This document shows positions 7,787 through 16,677 of a stretch of DNA of 58,788 nt, one piece after another. Location: the NCBI GenBank assembly GCA_964367715.1, contig CAYIYO010000004.1, forward strand, positions 1 through 58,788, in the 5' to 3' direction. The notes under the pieces were generated by a model, which worked only from the letters and a program-made list of their open reading frames with translations, was not told the DNA's origin and searched no databases. Positions within the stretch are counted from its first letter, which is position 1. Each line of letters begins with the position of its first letter. The stretch comes from CAYIYO01 sp964367715. GTDB taxonomy: Bacteria; Chlamydiota; Chlamydiia; Chlamydiales; Criblamydiaceae. The translations under genes and the position numbers were made by a program.

Positions 7787-9457
7787 ATGTCTAAACTACT
7801 AAAATTCAACGAAGATGCACTAAAATCTGTACTAGCAGGTGTCAAAACATTGGCAAAAGCCGTAAAGGTCACTCTAGGACCAAAAGGCCGCAATGTCGTC
7901 ATCAATAAAGGATTCGGATCCCCCCTCTCCACAAAAGACGGCGTCACTGTCGCAAAAGAAATTGTCCTCAAAGATAAATTCGAAAACATGGGCGCACAAC
8001 TCGTAAAAGAAGTCGCATCAAAAACTTCTGATATCGCCGGCGACGGAACCACCACAGCGATCGTTCTAGCAGAAGCACTCTTCACCGCTGGAGCAAAAAG
8101 CGTGACGGCAGGGGCAAATCCGATGAGTCTAAAACGCGGAATGGACAAAGCAGCAGAAGTGCTATGCGAAGCCCTCACTGCTCTAGCAAAACCAGTGAAA
8201 GGAACGGAAGAAATCAAACAAATTGCAACGATCTCTGCAAATAACGATGCAGAAATTGGCGGCATCATCGCCGAAGCAATGGAAAAAGTTGGAAAAGATG
8301 GCATCATCTCCGTCGCAGAAGCAAAGGGTATCGATACAACGCTAGAAGTAAAAGAAGGAATGCAATTCGACAAAGGATTCCTCTCTCCTTACTTCATCAC
8401 CAATCCCGAAAACATGAGCGTTGAACTAGATAATCCTCTTATCTTGATCTCCGACAAAAAACTTTCTGCCGCGAAAGATTTGGTCCCCATCCTAGAAAAG
8501 ACAATGGCAAAAGGCGCACGTCCTCTGCTCATCATCGCAGAAGATATCGATGGAGAAGCACTGGCAACTCTGGTGATCAACAAGCTTCGCGGCGGCATGC
8601 CAGTCTGCGCTGTTAAGGCTCCAGGCTTCGGTGATAAGAGAAAAGCAATGCTTCACGACATTGCCGCCCTCACCGGCGCAACAGTCGTCACCGAAGAGCT
8701 AGGAATGAAGATCGAAGAGATTGATCTCAACGTTCTAGGCAAAGCAAAAACAATCAAAGTGACGAAAGAAGAGACAACAATCGTCGACGGCTTAGGAAAT
8801 AAAGCCGCCATCGAAGAGCGCATCGGACAAATAAAATCAGAACGCGCAAAAAGCTCTTCCGAATACGAAACACAACAACTGGACCAGCGTCTTGCAAAGA
8901 TGACGGGTGGCGTTGCCGTCCTCAATATCGGCGCCGCAACAGAAACTGAACTAAAAGAGAAAAAAGCACGCATCGAAGATGCGCTACATGCTACACGAGC
9001 AGCCGTTACAGGCGGAATTGTTCCCGGCGGCGGCGTTGCGTTGCTACGCGTTGTAAAAGCTTTAGATGCTCTTAAACTCGAAGGCGACGAAGCCATCGGG
9101 GTCGACATCGTCCGCAAAGGCGCTTTTGCTCCGGCAATCGCAATCGCAAACAACTGCGGAAAGGAAGGAAACATGATCGCGGAAAAGATCTTCGAAGGCA
9201 AAGACAACTTTGGCTATAATGGTCTAACAGATGAATTCTGCGACATGCTCAAAGCAGGGGTGATCGATCCCGCTCTGGTCACAAAAAGTGCACTCACTCA
9301 CGCAACCTCCATCGCTGGTCTCTTGCTGACAACAGCAGCAATGATCACCGATAAGCCTCAACCAAAATCCGCACAAGCTCCTGACATGGCAGGCATGGGT
9401 GGTATGGGTGGTATGGGAGGAATGGGTGGATTCGGCGGAATGGGCGGAATGATGTAA
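7787..9457 (+). CDS. groEL: Chaperonin GroEL
   Basis: This 556-residue 60-kDa chaperonin folds proteins in the cytoplasm together with GroES. The nucleotide-binding motifs (VTLGPKGRNV, GDGTTTAIVLAEAL), the central KKARIEDALHATRAAV and GGIVPGGGVALLR segments and the Gly-Met-rich C-terminal tail are all present. Chlamydiae usually carry several groEL paralogues. Linkage to groES and CIRCE marks this as the main heat-shock copy. Many alternate codons give a higher GC than the neighbouring repeats. It converges on prmA. Confidence 0.98.
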   Translation: MSKLLKFNEDALKSVLAGVKTLAKAVKVTLGPKGRNVVINKGFGSPLSTKDGVTVAKEIVLKDKFENMGAQLVKEVASKTSDIAGDGTTTAIVLAEALFTAGAKSVTAGANPMSLKRGMDKAAEVLCEALTALAKPVKGTEEIKQIATISANNDAEIGGIIAEAMEKVGKDGIISVAEAKGIDTTLEVKEGMQFDKGFLSPYFITNPENMSVELDNPLILISDKKLSAAKDLVPILEKTMAKGARPLLIIAEDIDGEALATLVINKLRGGMPVCAVKAPGFGDKRKAMLHDIAALTGATVVTEELGMKIEEIDLNVLGKAKTIKVTKEETTIVDGLGNKAAIEERIGQIKSERAKSSSEYETQQLDQRLAKMTGGVAVLNIGAATETELKEKKARIEDALHATRAAVTGGIVPGGGVALLRVVKALDALKLEGDEAIGVDIVRKGAFAPAIAIANNCGKEGNMIAEKIFEGKDNFGYNGLTDEFCDMLKAGVIDPALVTKSALTHATSIAGLLLTTAAMITDKPQPKSAQAPDMAGMGGMGGMGGMGGFGGMGGMM

Positions 9458-9469
9458 GCACCTTATTTT

Positions 9470-9538
9470 TTACCACAGAGAAAAGAGAGAGACGGTAACA
9501 TTAGATAGCTATCGGCTCTCTCTGTGTTCTCTGTGATA
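9470..9538. terminator. Bidirectional terminator hairpin between groEL and prmA
   Basis: TTACCACAGAGAA-AGAGAGAG on the left pairs with CTCTCTCTGTG-TCTCTGTGATAA on the right, with short T-runs on both sides. It lies between two converging genes. The arms use the CTCTGTG wording that recurs in other gaps of this window (21830, 33110, 50270). Confidence 0.6.
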
Positions 9539-9543
9539 ATTTT

Positions 9544-10335
9544 TTAGGCAATTTGAAAGACGAACCCTAACCAATCTTCCTCTTCGCGCTCTTCTTGCAA
9601 TTTCCATCCCCATTGTGCGGCTTGCGCAAGATACTCTTCACGCTCTTCAACACGCACTCCCGATGTGATCGCTATGGTTGGATTAATCAGCGAACATTTT
9701 GTCATCTGCCACGCCACTTCCTGCTCGGAACGAATCATATTGATCAACACGACAGCATTTTCCGGAAACGACTCTTGCGCAAAAGCTTCTGGCAAAAAGA
9801 ATTCGACCCTTTCTTCCATCTCATTGCGCTGAGCATTGTTTGTTGCATGAACAACAGCAGCCTCGTCTATATCAATTCCCACAACGACAGAAGCTCCCAT
9901 CGCCACACTCGCCAACGACAACACTCCACTGCCACTTCCTACATCAATAATAGGCGCATCTTCCACATTTCCTTTCATTAACTCCAGCATTAGCCGTGTT
10001 GTCGGATGCGACAAATCGCCAAATCCAGGTCCAGGCACTAAAAAAACAGAAGGAAATCCAGGAAGCTCCACTTCCACAACACCTTCATGGTAATTCAACG
10101 CATGGTTTTCCCATTGTTCTGTCCAATCGATTTCTGGATATTCCACTGCTTCAACGCTTTCTAAAAATGAAAATTTTTCTTTCCACGGACCATCCTCAGC
10201 AATTCCAAATAATTCCTTTACACCATCTACTTCTTCAACACACGCATGCAAGAGAGCTCCCGCATTTTCAAGTGCTTCCCATGCCGCATCCTCATCGGTA
10301 TCTGCCTTTAATCGAAATTTTCTTAGATTTTCCAT
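9544..10335 (-). CDS. prmA: Ribosomal protein L11 methyltransferase PrmA
   Basis: PrmA methylates ribosomal protein L11 using S-adenosylmethionine. The protein has the PrmA hallmark PGPGFGDLSHPTTRLMLELM (101-120) and the SAM motif I DVGSGSGVLSLA (131-142), followed by the acidic GIDIDEAAV strand and a VLINMI motif in place of the usual NIL-type motif. At 263 residues it is somewhat shorter than the E. coli enzyme. The ATG at 10335 has an excellent GGAGGA upstream. It is divergent from nqrA and shares a 138-bp control region containing a palindrome. Confidence 0.88.
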   Translation of the reverse strand: MENLRKFRLKADTDEDAAWEALENAGALLHACVEEVDGVKELFGIAEDGPWKEKFSFLESVEAVEYPEIDWTEQWENHALNYHEGVVEVELPGFPSVFLVPGPGFGDLSHPTTRLMLELMKGNVEDAPIIDVGSGSGVLSLASVAMGASVVVGIDIDEAAVVHATNNAQRNEMEERVEFFLPEAFAQESFPENAVVLINMIRSEQEVAWQMTKCSLINPTIAITSGVRVEEREEYLAQAAQWGWKLQEEREEEDWLGFVFQIA

Positions 10336-10342
10336 ATTCCTC

Positions 10343-10367
10343 CGTGATAATTTATAAATTATACACG
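10343..10367. promoter_or_regulatory. Palindrome between prmA and nqrA
   Basis: CGTG-A-TAATTTATAAATTA-TA-CACG contains a perfect 14-bp palindrome (10348-10361) with CGTG/CACG outside. It sits in the prmA leader, overlapping its ribosome binding site region by one base. It may be an operator or overlapping AT-rich -10 boxes for the two divergent genes. Confidence 0.4.
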
Positions 10368-10473
10368 ATCAACGATTTAAGATAAATCTATGCCTTTATC
10401 GCCCAATGTCTCGAATTGCGGAAAAAGCCTTCTTCTACTAACGTTATTTTTACATGTTGAATAGGGGCCTGCC

Positions 10474-11838
10474 ATGCACATAAAAGTAAAAAAAGGATTA
10501 GACGTTCCCATCAAAGGAAAGCCTGAAGGCGCTATCCTCTCTTTTTCTTCTCGCCCCACACAACTCTCTCTCAACCTTTCTTCGTTTGAAACTGTACGTT
10601 TTAGCCTCTTTAAAAAGGTAGGCGATACCGTAAAAATTGGCGAACCACTCTGCGAAGATAAATCGACCCCAGGCCGCTTTTTTGTAAGTCCCGCAGCAGG
10701 AACAATTACAGAAATTCGTCGCGGCCTCAAACGTCGTCTGATGGATATCGTTATCAACGTCGCCGACAAAGAAGAACACTTCACTTTCCCTAAACGCAAT
10801 CCTTTGGATGTCTCTAGAGAAGAACTTATTCAGCATCTAATGGAAGGCGGAATATTCTCAAAAATTACACAACGTCCTTTTGGATTCTTAGCAAATCCAA
10901 ATCAGACTCCACGCAGCATCTTTGTCAAAGCTCTCGAATCCGCCCCTTTTTTTCCTCCTGCAGAAATGCAGGTGGAAGGATATGAAAAAGAATTTCAAAC
11001 AGGTCTCGATGTTTTAAAAAAGCTAACCGATGGAAATGTCCACCTCATCTACCGCCATGACACCACCTGTGCCGCTTTTTTTAATGCCGAACACGCAAAA
11101 GGTCACACAGCAGAAGGTCCGCATCCCGTCGCAAACGCCTCTCTACATATTCAGGAAATCGATCCTATCCAAACATCAGACGACGTGGTATGGACCCTCA
11201 ACGCCCATGATGTAGTCAGCATCGGAACACTTTTATTACGCGGCCACACGCACACTGAACGTGTTGTCTCCATCGCCGGACCCGGCATCATCGAAGGCCA
11301 GACAGGATTTTTCCGCTTACGCGAAGGCTTTCCCATCGCTCCACTCATCGCCAGCCGCATTCCAAAAAATCCTTGCCGACTCATCAGCGGCGATCCTTTG
11401 ATGGGAACAACAACATCCGCAGAAGGATTTCTCGGTCCTAACGACTTCGTCTTCACAGTCGTTCCAGAAAATACACACCGAGAGATGCTACACTTTTTCC
11501 GTCTCGGCGTTAATAAATATTCTTTCAGCCGTGCCTACGTGTCAGGTCACCTCGACAACAGCACACGCGAATACGACTTTACGACAAGTATGCACGGCGA
11601 ACACCGCGCGTATGTCGATGCCTCGCTCTACAATAAAGTCATGCCTCTAAAGGTTCCAACGATGCATTTAGTGAAATCTGTTCTTGCAGAAGACTACGAC
11701 CTCGCAGAACAGTTAGGCCTCTTAGAGGTGGCCCCAGAGGACTTTGCTCTTCCCACTTTTGTCGATCCTTCAAAAACAGAAATGGTCGACATCATTCGTC
11801 AAGGTCTTCGCGCCCACGCAAAAGAATTATTAGAATAA
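10474..11838 (+). CDS. nqrA: Na+-translocating NADH:quinone reductase subunit A (NqrA)
   Basis: NqrA is the peripheral quinone-binding subunit of the sodium-pumping NADH dehydrogenase, the chlamydial substitute for complex I. The start MHIKVKKGLDVPIKGKPEG and the segments VGDTVKIGEPLCEDK, GTITEIRRGLKRRLMDIVI, GRCINP-like VVSIAGPGIIEGQTG and SGDPLMG are typical. 454 residues is normal. As in Chlamydia, nqrA stands apart from the other nqr genes, none of which are in this window. An AGGGG lies about 8 bp before the start. Confidence 0.95.
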   Translation: MHIKVKKGLDVPIKGKPEGAILSFSSRPTQLSLNLSSFETVRFSLFKKVGDTVKIGEPLCEDKSTPGRFFVSPAAGTITEIRRGLKRRLMDIVINVADKEEHFTFPKRNPLDVSREELIQHLMEGGIFSKITQRPFGFLANPNQTPRSIFVKALESAPFFPPAEMQVEGYEKEFQTGLDVLKKLTDGNVHLIYRHDTTCAAFFNAEHAKGHTAEGPHPVANASLHIQEIDPIQTSDDVVWTLNAHDVVSIGTLLLRGHTHTERVVSIAGPGIIEGQTGFFRLREGFPIAPLIASRIPKNPCRLISGDPLMGTTTSAEGFLGPNDFVFTVVPENTHREMLHFFRLGVNKYSFSRAYVSGHLDNSTREYDFTTSMHGEHRAYVDASLYNKVMPLKVPTMHLVKSVLAEDYDLAEQLGLLEVAPEDFALPTFVDPSKTEMVDIIRQGLRAHAKELLE

Positions 11839-11936
11839 TTTCTTTGCATAGTTATCGCTTGATTTTTCCCTTCGAGCCACGTATTCTTCACGATTAACTA
11901 TTTATCAATCGATACCGATCAGCGCATTGACACCTC

Positions 11937-14087
11937 ATGAAATTTAAGCATTTCGCCCTACTTCTGGTCGTCTTCTCTTTTTTTGCGCCAGCGAAAAGCT
12001 CTGCTCATCTTTTTGAACGGGAAGGGGATCTTATGGAAGATCTTCTCATCGTCGATTATTGGAATCAGCGCATCAACGAAAAAATGCCGATCTTCTACAA
12101 CAACACCCTTCAAGGGGGCTACATCAACATGCCCTCCGCAAGGATGGGTCGGGAAGGAGAACTCTCTATCGGCGGATCCTGGGTGCCTCCCTACCACAAT
12201 TGGAACGCACGCTGCCAATTGATCGACCGCTTAGAAGTCACAGCAAATTATAGAGTTTTCCGCGGTGTGGACGATCCAGTCCTAAGTCAATTTGGGTTCG
12301 GAGACTTCTCCGACAAAGGAGCAAACCTAAAATTCGCCTTGTTTCATCCCGAAGACTCCGAATACAAAATTCCTGGCGTCGCAGTAGGAATAGACGACTT
12401 TTTGGGCACCCGCGCCTTTAAAGCCCGCTACATCGTCCTTACACAAGTACTTCTTAAACAAAATCTAGAATTTAGCTTAGGATATGGCGAATGGCGAATT
12501 CGCGGATTCTTCGGTGGGGTCCAATGGATGCCTTTTCGCCAATCTTGCAATCCTTTCTTAGAAAATTTAGCCCTTGTCGCCGAATACGATGCCATCCCCT
12601 ATAAAAGCAAAAAAAGAGAACCCCATCCCGATGGTCGTGTAAAAAAATGGGACTTCAATCTTGGCGTCAAATACCGGATTGCAGAATACTTCGACTTTGC
12701 TGCTAGTTACGTCCGCGGCGACGCCTTTGCCTTCTCTGCTTCCACCTACTATAATCTCGGTGAATCCAAAGGATTTGTTCCAAAAATTGACAATCCTCTT
12801 CCTTACGTCTCACCAAAAAATACTGAACCGCTAGGACCTCTCCGACCAGAAAATGTGATGATCCAGGACCTCAACTATGCCTTTCTCAATCAAGGAATAG
12901 AAATCCTCAAAGCCTCCCTTTCCTACGACTGCGAAAAAAGAAAACTGCTTCGTCTTGCCATCTACAACGACACCTATCGCACCGAACTCGATCTGCGCAA
13001 TCGTATCAACCACCTTCTTGCTGCACTGATTCCCAACGACATCGACACTGTCATTGTTGTCATTGAATCCGATGGATTTCCCATTCAAGAATATGTTTAT
13101 CGTATGGAATTCGTTCGCCTGTACGCTGACCAACAAATGGGAACCCACGAGCTCGCCATCATCAGTCCCATCAGAGAAGTTTCAAGGGAATGCCCCTACA
13201 CCGCCTGCACTCTGTTCAAAAAAAATCGGGAATGGACAAATTTTTTCGTGCTACCGGACTTTAACTCTTTCTTTGGCTCCTCAACAGGAAAATTCAAATA
13301 TGCAGTAGGGCTAACAGCAGGATCGGAAGCCTATCTCTGGAATGACTATTACTATTCGGCACGTCTCGGCTACCTCATCTATTCCGATATTCAAAACCTT
13401 GGTGACAGTGACCGCCTCAACCCTTCCCAACTCATCAACGTACGCACCGACCTCATCAACTACCTAAAACAACCCGGACTAACCTTTCCCGAATTGTACA
13501 TTCAACGCGCGTGGAACATGAAAAATGGATGGTACGCGCGCCTTTCCTTAGGATGGTTTGAATGCCAATACGGGGGAATAGGAACAGAATTTCTTTACTA
13601 TCCAACGAATAGCAATTGGGCAGCAGGTTTTGAAGGCGCCGTCTTAAAAAAACGTACGACAAATGGGTTAGGATTTACCGATAAAATTAGAAAGCTTCAC
13701 GGATTCACCCCGACTTATCAATATTTCCTCGGTACGCAATGGTTCTTTAACTACTACTACGACTGGAAAGAAATATGTTTGGAATTCAAACTTAAGTTTG
13801 GACAATTCCTTGCACGCGACATTGGTGCCCGCTATGAAATTTCTCGCTATTTCAAAAGCGGTCTTAAAGTCACTTTTTGGTACACACAGACAAATGGTAA
13901 CGATATCATCAACGGCGAAGTTTACTATGATAAAGGCATCATGCTTTCGATGCCTCTCGACGTCTTCTACACACACTCCTCACGCGAACGGTGGGAATAT
14001 GGAATGTCCGCATGGCTACGCGATGTCGGCTTCTCGGCCTACAATGGACGCGACCTCTACAATCTCATCAACGAGCAGCGACAGTAA
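11937..14087 (+). CDS. YjbH-family outer-membrane protein (exopolysaccharide-associated)
   Basis: The 716-residue protein has a signal peptide (1-23, ending KSSA) and the YjbH-type opening QGGYINMPSARMGREGELSIG. Many alternating aromatic strands follow (GFGDFSDKGANLKFALF, KARYIVLTQVL), as in the large beta-barrel lipoproteins of this family. In proteobacteria YjbH belongs to a yjbEFGH capsule or exopolysaccharide operon. No partner genes are visible here. It stands alone 98 bp after nqrA. In a chlamydia it is likely to be an outer-membrane barrel, and its polysaccharide role is uncertain. Confidence 0.75.
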   Translation: MKFKHFALLLVVFSFFAPAKSSAHLFEREGDLMEDLLIVDYWNQRINEKMPIFYNNTLQGGYINMPSARMGREGELSIGGSWVPPYHNWNARCQLIDRLEVTANYRVFRGVDDPVLSQFGFGDFSDKGANLKFALFHPEDSEYKIPGVAVGIDDFLGTRAFKARYIVLTQVLLKQNLEFSLGYGEWRIRGFFGGVQWMPFRQSCNPFLENLALVAEYDAIPYKSKKREPHPDGRVKKWDFNLGVKYRIAEYFDFAASYVRGDAFAFSASTYYNLGESKGFVPKIDNPLPYVSPKNTEPLGPLRPENVMIQDLNYAFLNQGIEILKASLSYDCEKRKLLRLAIYNDTYRTELDLRNRINHLLAALIPNDIDTVIVVIESDGFPIQEYVYRMEFVRLYADQQMGTHELAIISPIREVSRECPYTACTLFKKNREWTNFFVLPDFNSFFGSSTGKFKYAVGLTAGSEAYLWNDYYYSARLGYLIYSDIQNLGDSDRLNPSQLINVRTDLINYLKQPGLTFPELYIQRAWNMKNGWYARLSLGWFECQYGGIGTEFLYYPTNSNWAAGFEGAVLKKRTTNGLGFTDKIRKLHGFTPTYQYFLGTQWFFNYYYDWKEICLEFKLKFGQFLARDIGARYEISRYFKSGLKVTFWYTQTNGNDIINGEVYYDKGIMLSMPLDVFYTHSSRERWEYGMSAWLRDVGFSAYNGRDLYNLINEQRQ

Positions 14088-14160
14088 CCAAGGCTTATGA
14101 GCGAAAATCGTCTGAGCTGTTACTAAAATTTGAAGAAAAGGAGGATAACAAAAAAAGTTA

Positions 14161-14616
14161 TCATAACACATAAACTGTGTCACCACGACGCTGAAAGGTC
14201 GAAAGAGGTTTTCCAGTAGAATCTGTCGGTGAAAATTTATTCCATTTATTGATAAGAGCATTTATTGCGATTATTCCGATATTTATCGCCAAAACAAGCA
14301 AATCAATCACCATAAATGGCAGGCCTAACTGGCAAGTAGACAAGACACTTCTCACAACCAGCATCCCCCAGTCAAAGGGATGGTCAGCGTAATACTCATT
14401 ATTTCTCGCATTGATCGCATAAATGGTGGTCATAATTCCGGAAACAATCGAAATAAAGGGAATACTATTCGCAAATTTAAGCATATTCATCTCATTAATA
14501 CCCACTCCACCCGTCTTAACATTTGCAATTTTACTATCAGGCGAATAAAAAAACTGGTAGCCCAGGCTCATTTGCAACGGCAATAACGAAAAGTAGGGAT
14601 TAGTATTTACGCACAT
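14161..14616 (-). CDS. Small membrane protein A of a tandem trio (Inc-like)
   Basis: No known function. The 151-residue protein has two hydrophobic blocks, around SIPFISIVSGIMTTIYAI and VLSTCQLGLPFMVIDLLVLAI, and a polar C-terminal tail that its two paralogues lack. It shares the pattern SLGY near the N-terminus, IPxISIxSG in the first block and CQLGxxFxVID in the second with the proteins at 14607-14996 and 15185-15538. The start ATG overlaps the end of the previous gene by 10 bp, which implies coupled translation. The paired hydrophobic blocks resemble chlamydial inclusion-membrane proteins, but no secretion signal can be proved. Confidence 0.65.
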   Translation of the reverse strand: MCVNTNPYFSLLPLQMSLGYQFFYSPDSKIANVKTGGVGINEMNMLKFANSIPFISIVSGIMTTIYAINARNNEYYADHPFDWGMLVVRSVLSTCQLGLPFMVIDLLVLAINIGIIAINALINKWNKFSPTDSTGKPLSTFQRRGDTVYVL

Positions 14617-14996
14617 TCAATAACATCCATTGCTTGTTTTTTTACATTCCAACTTAACACCCCATTTAAAATAGACATAAGGGGATCGATAACAAGGAAT
14701 ATAGAGCCCAATTGACAAGTTGCCATGATTCCCCGCCCTAAAAGAATTACCGCATCCGCACGATCTAAGTGAGAAAGGTCCTTCCAATTGGCAAGATTGG
14801 TTGCAGCCAAGGCAATTTTAAATATTCCAGAAATTACTGATAGGATAGGAATATAATCCATTACCTTTAAAATATTGGCAGCAAGAGGGTAACTATCTTC
14901 GTCACACTCTCTAGTCAGAGGAGGCTTATCATTAATTTCTATTAATGAAGCTTGCCCGACCCAATTATAACCTAGGCTTTCAGAACAAATAGCCAT
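14607..14996 (-). CDS. Small membrane protein B of a tandem trio (Inc-like)
   Basis: This 129-residue unknown protein is the middle paralogue. It opens MAICSESLGYNWVGQ, matching MFVCSSTFGYNWSGQ in protein C. The hydrophobic blocks are YIPILSVISGIFKIALAAT and LLGRGIMATCQLGSIFLVID. I start it at 14996, because the longer frame to 15038 begins with TTG inside an intergenic repeat (15020-15106). ATG 15020 is another option. It overlaps protein A by 10 bp. Confidence 0.65.
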   Translation of the reverse strand: MAICSESLGYNWVGQASLIEINDKPPLTRECDEDSYPLAANILKVMDYIPILSVISGIFKIALAATNLANWKDLSHLDRADAVILLGRGIMATCQLGSIFLVIDPLMSILNGVLSWNVKKQAMDVIECA

Positions 14997-15019
14997 AAAA
15001 AAGCATCTTTTTTTTAACA

Positions 15020-15106
15020 TATACCGTTCGTGGTTCAAAATTTGATTTTTGGGCCACGGGGCTTTGACGCAGCCGAAAAACCAAATTTTGAATCACGAGC
15101 GGTATA
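15020..15106. repeat. TATACC-TTCGTG inverted repeat, long copy
   Basis: The arms TATACCGTTCGTGGTTCAAA... and the complementary ...TTTGAATCACGAGCGGTATA pair over about 30 bases with few mismatches around a GC-rich loop. It is the same family as 294-350 and 42377-42424. It lies in the leader of the small membrane protein at 14607-14996. Confidence 0.75.
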
Positions 15107-15184
15107 AATCATCTTAATATATTAATATTAAGAAAATATTAACATTAATATATTAAAAAAACAACATTAATATTTTTATTATAA
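15107..15184. other. Very AT-rich spacer with TTAATATT iterations
   Basis: The stretch repeats ATTAATATT and its reverse several times, and is almost free of G and C. No gene is seen. It could be a promoter-rich or bent region between two of the tandem membrane protein genes. Confidence 0.5.
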
Positions 15185-15538
15185 TTATTTTTTAATATTA
15201 AAAATAAATACATTAAAAAGAGTCACTATAACGTCTATGACAAGAAAGATGGATCCTAACTGGAAAGTAGCAAGCACACCTCTTCCAATAAGAACCCAGC
15301 TGTTTACTTTGTCACTAAAAGAAAGATAGGGGTTAGTAACTAATACATAGGAACCAATGGCGATTTTGAAAACACCAGAAATAATAGAAATAAGGGGAAT
15401 ATAGTCCGCTATTTTGTATGCATTTAAAAAGATGGCTCCGCTACGGTCCATCAGGTTGTCTTTAACGCCCTGGCCAAAAACACTATTATATGGTTGCCCT
15501 GACCAATTATAGCCAAAGGTTGAAGAGCACACAAACAT
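15185..15538 (-). CDS. Small membrane protein C of a tandem trio (Inc-like)
   Basis: This 117-residue unknown protein is the first of three paralogues on this strand. Hydrophobic blocks are YIPLISIISGVFKIAIGSYV and LIGRGVLATFQLGSIFLVID, followed by VIVTLFNVFIF. The N-terminal FGYNWSGQP motif is shared with protein B. The ATG at 15538 is preceded by AGAGGAATT, a good ribosome binding site. GC content is lower than in the nearby hemB, which would fit acquired or fast-evolving host-interaction genes. Confidence 0.7.
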   Translation of the reverse strand: MFVCSSTFGYNWSGQPYNSVFGQGVKDNLMDRSGAIFLNAYKIADYIPLISIISGVFKIAIGSYVLVTNPYLSFSDKVNSWVLIGRGVLATFQLGSIFLVIDVIVTLFNVFIFNIKK

Positions 15539-15628
15539 TTAATTCCTCTATTAAAAGGAAAATTATATCGAAACATTAATTAAAAATCAAGCGTTTTTAA
15601 ATCAGATAAAAACCTTCATTTTTACTCC

Positions 15629-16636
15629 CTATAATTTATTAATCATTTGAATTACGCGTAAAGCCGCATAAGTAAAAATAAAATCTGCTCCGGCTCGTTT
15701 AATCGATAATAAAGACTCATAAAAAACTTTATCCGCATCCACCCAACCTCTCTCTGCCGCTGCAATCACCATGCTATATTCCCCACTAACATGGTACGCA
15801 CAGATAGGCAACTGGCTCTGCTCCTTGACTTTCGCGATGACATCCAAATACAATAATGCCGGCTTTACCATGAGCATATCCGCTCCCTCCGCCTCATCCA
15901 ATGCACATTCCCGCAACGCCTCTTTGACATTCGCCGGATTCATCTGATAGGTCTTTTTATCGCCAAACTTCGGCGCAGAATGCAATGCATCACGAAAAGG
16001 CCCATATAATGCCGATGCATACTTAGCGGCGTAAGAACAAATTCCAACATGCGAATAGCCCGCCTCGTCAAGAGCGACACGAATACCGCATACACGCCCA
16101 TCCATCATATCACTCGGCGCCACAAGATCCGCCCCCGCTTCCGCAGCGCGAAGGGACATCTCCTTCAACACATCAACGGTCTCATCGTTTAAAATCGTTC
16201 CATTATGGTCGATAAGTCCATCATGTCCATGGTCCGTAAAAGGATCTAATGCGATATCCACCATGACGCAAAGCGAGGGAAAATAGGACTTTAAAGCATG
16301 TACACTTTGTTGCAGCAAATTCCCTTCCCTCAATGCTTCACTTCCTGTCGCATTTTTTCGATCGGACGGACAAACCACAAAAATATTCACTGCCTGCACT
16401 CCAGCAGTAACCAGCTCCTCAACATTTTTTAGCATTAGATCGATGGACAATCGGTAAACTCCGGGCATGCTACTAATTTCTTCACGCTGTCCTTCTCCTT
16501 CCAATACAAAAAGTGGGACGACAAAGTCGCTAGGATGAAGTCGCGTTTCTTGAACCAGTGCACGGATGGCGGGACTATTTCTATTTCGGCGGGGACGGCT
16601 CACTTGCTCTTTGTCATTGCATAAAGTTGTCTGCAT
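15629..16636 (-). CDS. hemB: Delta-aminolevulinic acid dehydratase (porphobilinogen synthase) HemB
   Basis: HemB condenses two aminolevulinates to porphobilinogen in haem synthesis. The two Schiff-base lysines are Lys205 (SYAAKYASALYGPFRDA) and Lys258 (MLMVKPALLYLD). The metal region reads DPFTDHGHDG, with Asp where zinc enzymes have Cys, so this is a magnesium-type rather than zinc-type enzyme. 335 residues is normal. The ATG at 16636 has AGAGG just upstream. hemB lies near nqrA in Chlamydia too. It is divergent from a glycosyltransferase with only 41 bp between the starts. Confidence 0.96.
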   Translation of the reverse strand: MQTTLCNDKEQVSRPRRNRNSPAIRALVQETRLHPSDFVVPLFVLEGEGQREEISSMPGVYRLSIDLMLKNVEELVTAGVQAVNIFVVCPSDRKNATGSEALREGNLLQQSVHALKSYFPSLCVMVDIALDPFTDHGHDGLIDHNGTILNDETVDVLKEMSLRAAEAGADLVAPSDMMDGRVCGIRVALDEAGYSHVGICSYAAKYASALYGPFRDALHSAPKFGDKKTYQMNPANVKEALRECALDEAEGADMLMVKPALLYLDVIAKVKEQSQLPICAYHVSGEYSMVIAAAERGWVDADKVFYESLLSIKRAGADFIFTYAALRVIQMINKL

Positions 16637-16677
16637 CAGTAACCTCTAATTGAGTAAATTATTCGGGATAGTCTTTT

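Noticed and set aside
7774..9207. Long open frames on the reverse strand of groEL
   Set aside because: They are Ser/Ala-rich shadows of groEL codons with no ribosome binding site, and groEL itself is unmistakable.
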